DNA from: Thorsellia anophelis DSM 18579
Lineage (GTDB): Bacteria > Pseudomonadota > Gammaproteobacteria > Enterobacterales > Thorselliaceae
Length of the DNA: 34,094 bases
Assembly (NCBI RefSeq): GCF_900111395.1
Contig: NZ_FOHV01000031.1
Span: 1 to 34,094 of the forward strand
Direction of reading: 5' to 3'
The notes under the pieces were generated by a model. It saw only the letters and a program-made list of their open reading frames with translations. It was not told the origin of the DNA and ran no database searches. The translations under genes were made by a program, and so were the position numbers. Below, in pieces: positions 29,965 to 34,094 of this stretch (positions are counted from its first letter, which is position 1; each line of letters opens with the position of its first letter).

Positions 29965-32142
29965 TTAAAATCGATAAGATGCCTTAACCATAACATTTCT
30001 TTTTGTGCCAGGAACGCCTAAAGGTGAATAGTATGACTTGTCAGTTAAATTATCAAAACCCAGTGCAATAGTTATGTTAGGGATAATGATGCTGTTTTCA
30101 TAATTTAGATAAAGATTATGTAGACCATACCCACTTTGTGGGACGGTACCTTTATTAATTCTAGTCGTTCTGCCTACAAATTTACCTTGCCAACTTAAAT
30201 TAAGGTTAGTTTCTCCAAGTGGGATGGTGATATAACTGCTTATACTGTCAGGCATGATGTCATCAATCCATTTTCCGGTATTATCATCTTTACCTTTAAC
30301 ACGGCTATAGTTAAGTTTTGAGTCAAAATACGCTGTTTGATATTGCAGCTGTGCATCATATCCTGAAATAGATGCACTATCGATATTGATAGAATTAGTT
30401 GAGCCCACTCCCCAGGGCATATTAGGTGGGAAGGGAAATGGTGGTGTGGTGAAATTCATATCTACTGTTCTTGAAATATAGTCTCGAGCTTTGGTATCAA
30501 AATATGATAATTTTAACGTAAAATTGTCATTTTGAATTAATTTGTCATCAAAGCGTAGACCAAATCCCAGCTCAACTGTTTGATTATGTTCTGGGCGTAA
30601 ATTGGGATTCGGTATAAAATAATTTGTATAATTTGGTCCAAATGAGAAATGAACGCTGTCTAAGTAAAGTTCACCAAGTGATGGTGCTCTAAATGCCTCA
30701 GCGTATGAAGTGAAAAGTGATAGCCAATGTGTAGGGCTGTAGGTAATACCTGCTCTTGAAGACCAATTGTTTGCTTTAACAGCCTTATGAATAGGGCTTT
30801 TGGCTTCATAATTATCGTACCGCGTTCCTAATAATAAGGTAATAGGGACTTGGTGCAAGGTCAATTCATCTTGAAACCAGACTCCAGTAAAATTAATGGT
30901 GGCATCAGGGAATAAAGGCGATGCAGCCGCATTTGGGATTTGTTTTTCTTGATAATATTCTGTGCCATATATTAAATCCTGGGTTAATCTCTGAGGCCAA
31001 AGTAGTTGGCTGCGATTAGTTAATTTAATACCATCAGTGGTTTGTTTTCTTTTTTCTTTTGCCGAACTCATTGCTGTATTTTTTCGTGTTTCGTTGATTT
31101 CTATCATTCGGTGATGCAGCATTGTTTCTAAATTTATTAATTTTTGATTTGACGGTATGTAACCATAATTGACCTGAACATCGTGTTGATTGGTGGTCCT
31201 ATCTACTAATGTTGCTTTAAGAATATCTGCTGTTGATTCGGTTCCTGGTCTTTGGGCATTTTGCTGAGGATTTCTAGGTTGTAGGGCTTGATTATTATAA
31301 AACCTTAATTGCCCACCTATTTTATGTTCATCCGTAATATTATATTTTCCTTTTGCAAGTATATTTATGATCTCTTCATTATTAGGTGAATTTAATGTGG
31401 ACTGCTTTATATCGCCAACATCTCTATATACAAGAGATAAAATCCCATCGTAAGTGTCTGAACGACCATAAATAGACATACCAGAACCAAAACTGTTATT
31501 ACCAGATTGTGTTTCTAAAAAATGATGAAATCCCAAATTCGCATCAGGACGCAATAAATCATTTGCATCGACAGTTTGATATGCTACGACCCCTCCTAAT
31601 GCTCCACTACCATAAAGTAAGGCATTTGGACCCCGAACGATTTCAACTGATTTTATTAAGCTACTATCAACAAATAATCCATCTGTATGTCCTGTATTAA
31701 TACCCTGAGCTATTCCATCTACAAGTACCAATACACCATTTGAGCCGTAACCTCTCATAGAAATAGATTGTCCATTAGCTCTAGACGTTCCAGATACCTC
31801 TATGCCAGCAAGCATTTTCACTAAATCTGTAATGTTAGAAGCGAAATGATGCTGTAGATCTGAGGCATCTATAATGGTTGTTTGCATTGGTAGTGTAAAG
31901 GTATCTCTGGCATTACCCGTTGAATGAATTGAAATGGTTTCATGTGAATCTGCGATACTGATGGATGTTGTAATAACATAACATAGAGTTAATTTTAGGC
32001 ATGTTTTCAAATTATACCAACGTAAAGGGTGACATAACTGTAATCGTTTTTCTTTTAATGCTAAATTTTTTGAGTTCTTTTTTGTTATAGTATTAAATTT
32101 ATATGTTTGTATTGACACATGATTTTTGTAAGGTAATGGCAT
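29965..32142 (-). CDS. hemR: TonB-dependent heme/hemoglobin receptor, HemR type
   Basis: Outer-membrane beta-barrel that imports heme with energy from TonB-ExbBD. The 725-residue protein has a signal peptide, a TonB box (ETISI) right after it, a plug (about 85-200; SISMRGYGSNGVLVLVDGIA) and a barrel ending in aromatic SYRF. The FRAP box (484-487) and NPNL box (512-515) flank His498, the layout and histidine of Yersinia HemR-type receptors that bind heme. AAAGGA precedes the ATG. The signal peptide has an unusually long basic n-region, with the hydrophobic core only at about residue 46. A Fur box lies 70 bp upstream. No heme permease or chaperone genes adjoin it, so the rest of the uptake system must lie elsewhere. 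Confidence 0.9.
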   Translation of the reverse strand: MPLPYKNHVSIQTYKFNTITKKNSKNLALKEKRLQLCHPLRWYNLKTCLKLTLCYVITTSISIADSHETISIHSTGNARDTFTLPMQTTIIDASDLQHHFASNITDLVKMLAGIEVSGTSRANGQSISMRGYGSNGVLVLVDGIAQGINTGHTDGLFVDSSLIKSVEIVRGPNALLYGSGALGGVVAYQTVDANDLLRPDANLGFHHFLETQSGNNSFGSGMSIYGRSDTYDGILSLVYRDVGDIKQSTLNSPNNEEIINILAKGKYNITDEHKIGGQLRFYNNQALQPRNPQQNAQRPGTESTADILKATLVDRTTNQHDVQVNYGYIPSNQKLINLETMLHHRMIEINETRKNTAMSSAKEKRKQTTDGIKLTNRSQLLWPQRLTQDLIYGTEYYQEKQIPNAAASPLFPDATINFTGVWFQDELTLHQVPITLLLGTRYDNYEAKSPIHKAVKANNWSSRAGITYSPTHWLSLFTSYAEAFRAPSLGELYLDSVHFSFGPNYTNYFIPNPNLRPEHNQTVELGFGLRFDDKLIQNDNFTLKLSYFDTKARDYISRTVDMNFTTPPFPFPPNMPWGVGSTNSINIDSASISGYDAQLQYQTAYFDSKLNYSRVKGKDDNTGKWIDDIMPDSISSYITIPLGETNLNLSWQGKFVGRTTRINKGTVPQSGYGLHNLYLNYENSIIIPNITIALGFDNLTDKSYYSPLGVPGTKRNVMVKASYRF

Positions 32143-32372
32143 ATTAATATCCTTTTAATAAATGAAAACTTACTATCAGTCTTTACCAGATAAAATATCT
32201 CTAGTAATGCAAATGATAATCGTTATCATTAAGTTGATAAATAGGATAAAATACGTAATGTTAAGAAAAATATATCACTAATTTCAGAACTAGTTGCAAA
32301 ATTATTTTTAGTTTAAGTTATTTTAAAAAGGAATCTGCTTTAAGCGAAGAAAGCGATATTTTCACGATTAAC
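32143..32372. other. Intergenic region upstream of the heme receptor
   Basis: Contains the Fur box and the receptor's leader. The remainder is AT-rich and holds no gene I can support. Confidence 0.5.
32212..32230. promoter_or_regulatory. Fur box upstream of the heme receptor
   Basis: AATGATAATCGTTATCATT is a perfect palindrome with 8-bp arms and a three-base centre, a very close match to the ferric uptake regulator consensus (GATAATGATAATCATTATC in overlapping hexamer form). It lies 70 bp before the receptor ATG, so iron-Fur repression is predicted. Confidence 0.85.
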
Positions 32373-32480
32373 TGTAGACGGCTGAGTTTAAACGGGTGAT
32401 TTTGGCTTTTTAACCCGTTTTTATGATGTTTTTTTGTTCAGTTTGCCTAACTGATTTTTTCGCTTATTCTGTTGTTTAAT

Positions 32481-32501
32481 AGCGCACTAGGATTGTGCGC
32501 T
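32481..32501. repeat. Short inverted repeat behind istB
   Basis: AGCGCAC (32481-32487) and GTGCGCT (32495-32501) with a seven-base loop. It lies 16 bp after the istB stop, inside the proposed IS end. No T-run follows on the istB strand, so it may instead be one of the sub-terminal repeats that IS21-type elements carry. Confidence 0.45.
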
Positions 32502-32516
32502 AGAGATTAAGTAGGA

Positions 32517-33383
32517 CTAAGATTCGCTACTTTCCATGGCCTGTTTGTACCGGTAGGATTTGGCCTCTATTTTGACGATGTAGCACTTCTCGATTAACCT
32601 ATCGATTAAAGGGATGACCGTAGTGTTATTGTCAAACAAGCTATACCATTCGCTTAAGAGCAAGTTTGTTGTAATCACGGTGCTTTTCTGTTTATGCCTA
32701 CTCTCGATGATTTCATATAAAATATCGGCATGACGATTGCTAAATTTCTTATACCCAAGCTCATCAATGATGAGTAAATCATATTTTGCCAAGCGGTTTA
32801 GCTTAAGTCTGAGCTTGCCGTTATTCGTAATCATCTCTATTTCATTGAGTAATTTAGCTGCGGTAGTAAAGTAAACTGTCATGCCTGCACTGAGTGCTAG
32901 GTCGCCTAGGTTACTTGCCAGCATGGTTTTGCCGATACCCGTTGGTCCCATAAAAATGGCATTTTCATGGGCACGAATAAAGTCTAAACTTAGCAGACCT
33001 TTGATGCGTTCTGTATTGCAGTCTGTTGGCCATGCCCAATCGAACTCAGAGAGGGGTTTACTGCATTTCAGTTTCGATGCTTTGAGTCTTCTCGCATAGC
33101 TTTTGTGTTGTTTTTCTTCTAATTCATACTGGCATAAGGTATTTAACCAATGAGCTTCTTCTGGATGAGATTTAAAATGCTCCGACTTTCTGAGCAGTCC
33201 CTGCCAACCGAGTTTCGTTAGTTTCTCCTCTATGTTATTCCACTGTTCAGTGGTGACAGGAGTAAACCCCATCTTCACTTCTGCTGTTAATTCATTTTTA
33301 TCATTGGCTTTATTGATTTTATTATCTTTATTATCTTTAGTGCCCTTGGTGTTGTGGGGCTCGTTGGTATCTTTGGTATTCAT
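32517..33383 (-). CDS. istB: IS21-family transposition helper ATPase IstB
   Basis: AAA+ ATPase, 288 residues, that assists the IstA transposase in target choice. Walker A is GPTGIGKT at 146-153 and Walker B is DLLIIDELGY, with VITTNLLLSEW as a sensor segment and LIDRLIEKCYIVKI near the C-terminus. The start is well supported by AAGGA before the ATG. The first 35 or so residues are an unusual low-complexity tract rich in Asn, Lys, Asp and Thr (KGTKDNKDNKINKANDKN), unlike the IstB proteins I know, which start in a helical domain. It begins 18 bp after istA. Motifs are intact, so the protein may be made, but its partner is truncated. Confidence 0.88.
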   Translation of the reverse strand: MNTKDTNEPHNTKGTKDNKDNKINKANDKNELTAEVKMGFTPVTTEQWNNIEEKLTKLGWQGLLRKSEHFKSHPEEAHWLNTLCQYELEEKQHKSYARRLKASKLKCSKPLSEFDWAWPTDCNTERIKGLLSLDFIRAHENAIFMGPTGIGKTMLASNLGDLALSAGMTVYFTTAAKLLNEIEMITNNGKLRLKLNRLAKYDLLIIDELGYKKFSNRHADILYEIIESRHKQKSTVITTNLLLSEWYSLFDNNTTVIPLIDRLIEKCYIVKIEAKSYRYKQAMESSES

Positions 33384-33401
33384 TGTGATTTCCTTGTGTT
33401 G

Positions 33402-33809
33402 TTATAGATTGTCGTAGGAGGTAATATCAAGTGAAGGGTATGCATATGTTTGAGGGCTCGCTTGCTCCGTGGATTTAAGTTTTTCTGCTGCACTATTTGG
33501 GATAATCGTCGGTTCTTGAGCATCCTCTAGTTGTTCCTCTATTATTTTTTTGACCGTAATGTGATGATAGGATTGGACTTTCAAGGCTTCAGCGATACCA
33601 TATTCAACTTGTTCTTTGGTGTAGCATTTCAATAAACGATTGAGCCCTTTGACAATACCCGGTAACGATTGACCTGCTTCACTTGCCAGGGTTAAAAATA
33701 CTTGAGCAGATTGAATGCCAGCGCAGACTTCTGAGGTTAAGCTGTGTTCAAGTGCTTGATGTTTATATTGGCGGATTGCCTCTAGATGTGTCGTATCTTG
33801 AATGAGCCT
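33402..33809 (-). pseudogene. istA: Transposase IstA, C-terminal remnant
   Basis: A 135-codon open stretch whose last 76 residues end in YPSLDITSYDNL. It continues upstream in frame without a start (HLEAIRQYKHQALEHSLTS, GIQSAQVFLTLASEAGQSLP) until a TAG at 33810-33812, created inside the adjoining palindrome. The DDE catalytic core and the DNA-binding N-terminus are lost. Identity comes mostly from position: same strand as istB and 18 bp before it. By itself the tail has little conserved sequence. Confidence 0.65.
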
Positions 33810-33863
33810 CTATGTATTAGAATGGTTGTCACTTTTTAAATAACAGACTATTCTAATACATAG
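33810..33863. repeat. 54-bp palindromic element with 14-bp inverted repeats
   Basis: CTATGTATTAGAAT (33810-33823) and its exact complement ATTCTAATACATAG (33850-33863) flank a 26-bp centre. Similarity fades beyond the arms. It lies exactly at the join between the cut istA and the Rhs fragment. It could be a mini inverted-repeat element or the collapsed ends of another IS; no protein is inside. Confidence 0.7.
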
Positions 33864-33864
33864 G

Positions 33865-34094
33865 GCTACGATAGTTGGACAAAATATAGATAGTATCAAA
33901 ATTCACAATATTCAATTGACAGGACGTACCATTAAGAATGGTGATAACTGGTTTAAATATGATAACCAAGGCAGATTGATAGAAAAGCGCGTCGTAGAAA
34001 ACGGATTTCGACCCCGCACCTATTTTTACCACTGGAATGCACTTAACCAACTGGTGCGATATATTACCTCACAAGGAGATGAATGGCATTATCA
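33865..34094 (+). pseudogene. Rhs/YD-repeat protein fragment, cut at both ends
   Basis: An open frame of 76 codons running off the window contains GDNWFKYDNQGRLIEKRV and FRPRTYFYHWNALNQLVRY, the tyrosine-aspartate repeat pattern of Rhs proteins, which build large shells for secreted toxins. No start codon or ribosome site precedes it: the frame begins straight after the palindromic element, with a TAA at 33841-33843. It is therefore a 5'-truncated piece; the toxic C-terminal tip and any immunity gene would lie beyond the window. It reads opposite to the IS21 genes. Confidence 0.7.

Larger units (their letters stand above)
32373..33809 (-). mobile_element. IS21-family element remnant
   Basis: Carries a whole istB and a 5'-truncated istA, in the istA-istB order of IS21 elements. 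The candidate right end is TGTAGACGGCTGAG starting at 32373 on the plus strand, consistent with the 5'-TGT ends of the family, with a TTTAAACGGGT/ACCCGTTT inverted pair (32390-32397 and 32413-32420) next to it. The other end is missing: the istA frame stops at 33809-33812 where a palindromic element and an Rhs fragment begin. Without an intact transposase it should not move on its own. Confidence 0.65.

Overview
The window looks like a stretch of AT-rich gammaproteobacterial chromosome. Most genes have close, recognisable counterparts in Escherichia coli (proS, yhjD, trpC(F), yfcA, eamA, mepA, aroC, manA, ligA, yfbR, adeP, ispE, lolB, hemA, prfA, prmC, sirB1), and several sit in the same neighbourhoods as in enterics (aroC-mepA-yfcA; lolB-ispE divergent from hemA-prfA-prmC-sirB1). 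The low GC, the enteric-like gene set and the Rhs and IS relics would suit an Orbaceae- or Pasteurellaceae-like lineage. That placement is inference; no taxonomic marker was compared.

Layout. 1-323: 3' end of a group II intron (C-terminus of the maturase, domains V and VI), on the plus strand just behind proS. 349-4125 (minus): rfbB-rfbA-proS, dTDP-sugar synthesis followed by prolyl-tRNA synthetase. 4215-10304 (minus): a very large alpha-2-macroglobulin-like protein with an intact CTEQ thioester motif and membrane-spanning N-terminus. 10397-11299: yhjD. 11488-12882: a lone trpCF. 13016-18108 (minus): manA-aroC-mepA-eamA-yfcA. 18109-18639: non-coding, hairpin-rich. 18640-20712: ligA. 20934-22901: adeP-yfbR, purine salvage. 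23070-24813: lolB and ispE. 25145-29903 (plus): a periplasmic OB-fold (BOF/YgiW-like) gene, a strong terminator, then hemA-prfA-prmC-sirB1. 29965-32142 (minus): a HemR-type heme receptor under a Fur box. 32373-33809: remnant of an IS21-family element (istB whole, istA cut). 33810-33863: a short palindromic element. 33865-34094: a 5'-truncated Rhs fragment.

How the genes fit together. Most of the window is housekeeping: translation (proS, prfA and its methyltransferase prmC), tetrapyrrole synthesis (hemA), lipoprotein sorting (lolB), isoprenoid precursors (ispE), chorismate and tryptophan (aroC, trpCF), wall hydrolysis (mepA), DNA joining (ligA) and sugar-nucleotide supply (manA, rfbA/B). The accessory material is at the two ends (group II intron; IS21/Rhs junction), plus the heme receptor and the macroglobulin. 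I saw no CRISPR array, tRNA, rRNA, phage module or recognisable defence island, and nothing I would call a new system. The points most worth a second look are the macroglobulin without its usual PbpC partner, the terminator squeezed directly in front of hemA, the hairpin-rich gap at 18109-18639 and the IS21/palindrome/Rhs junction.
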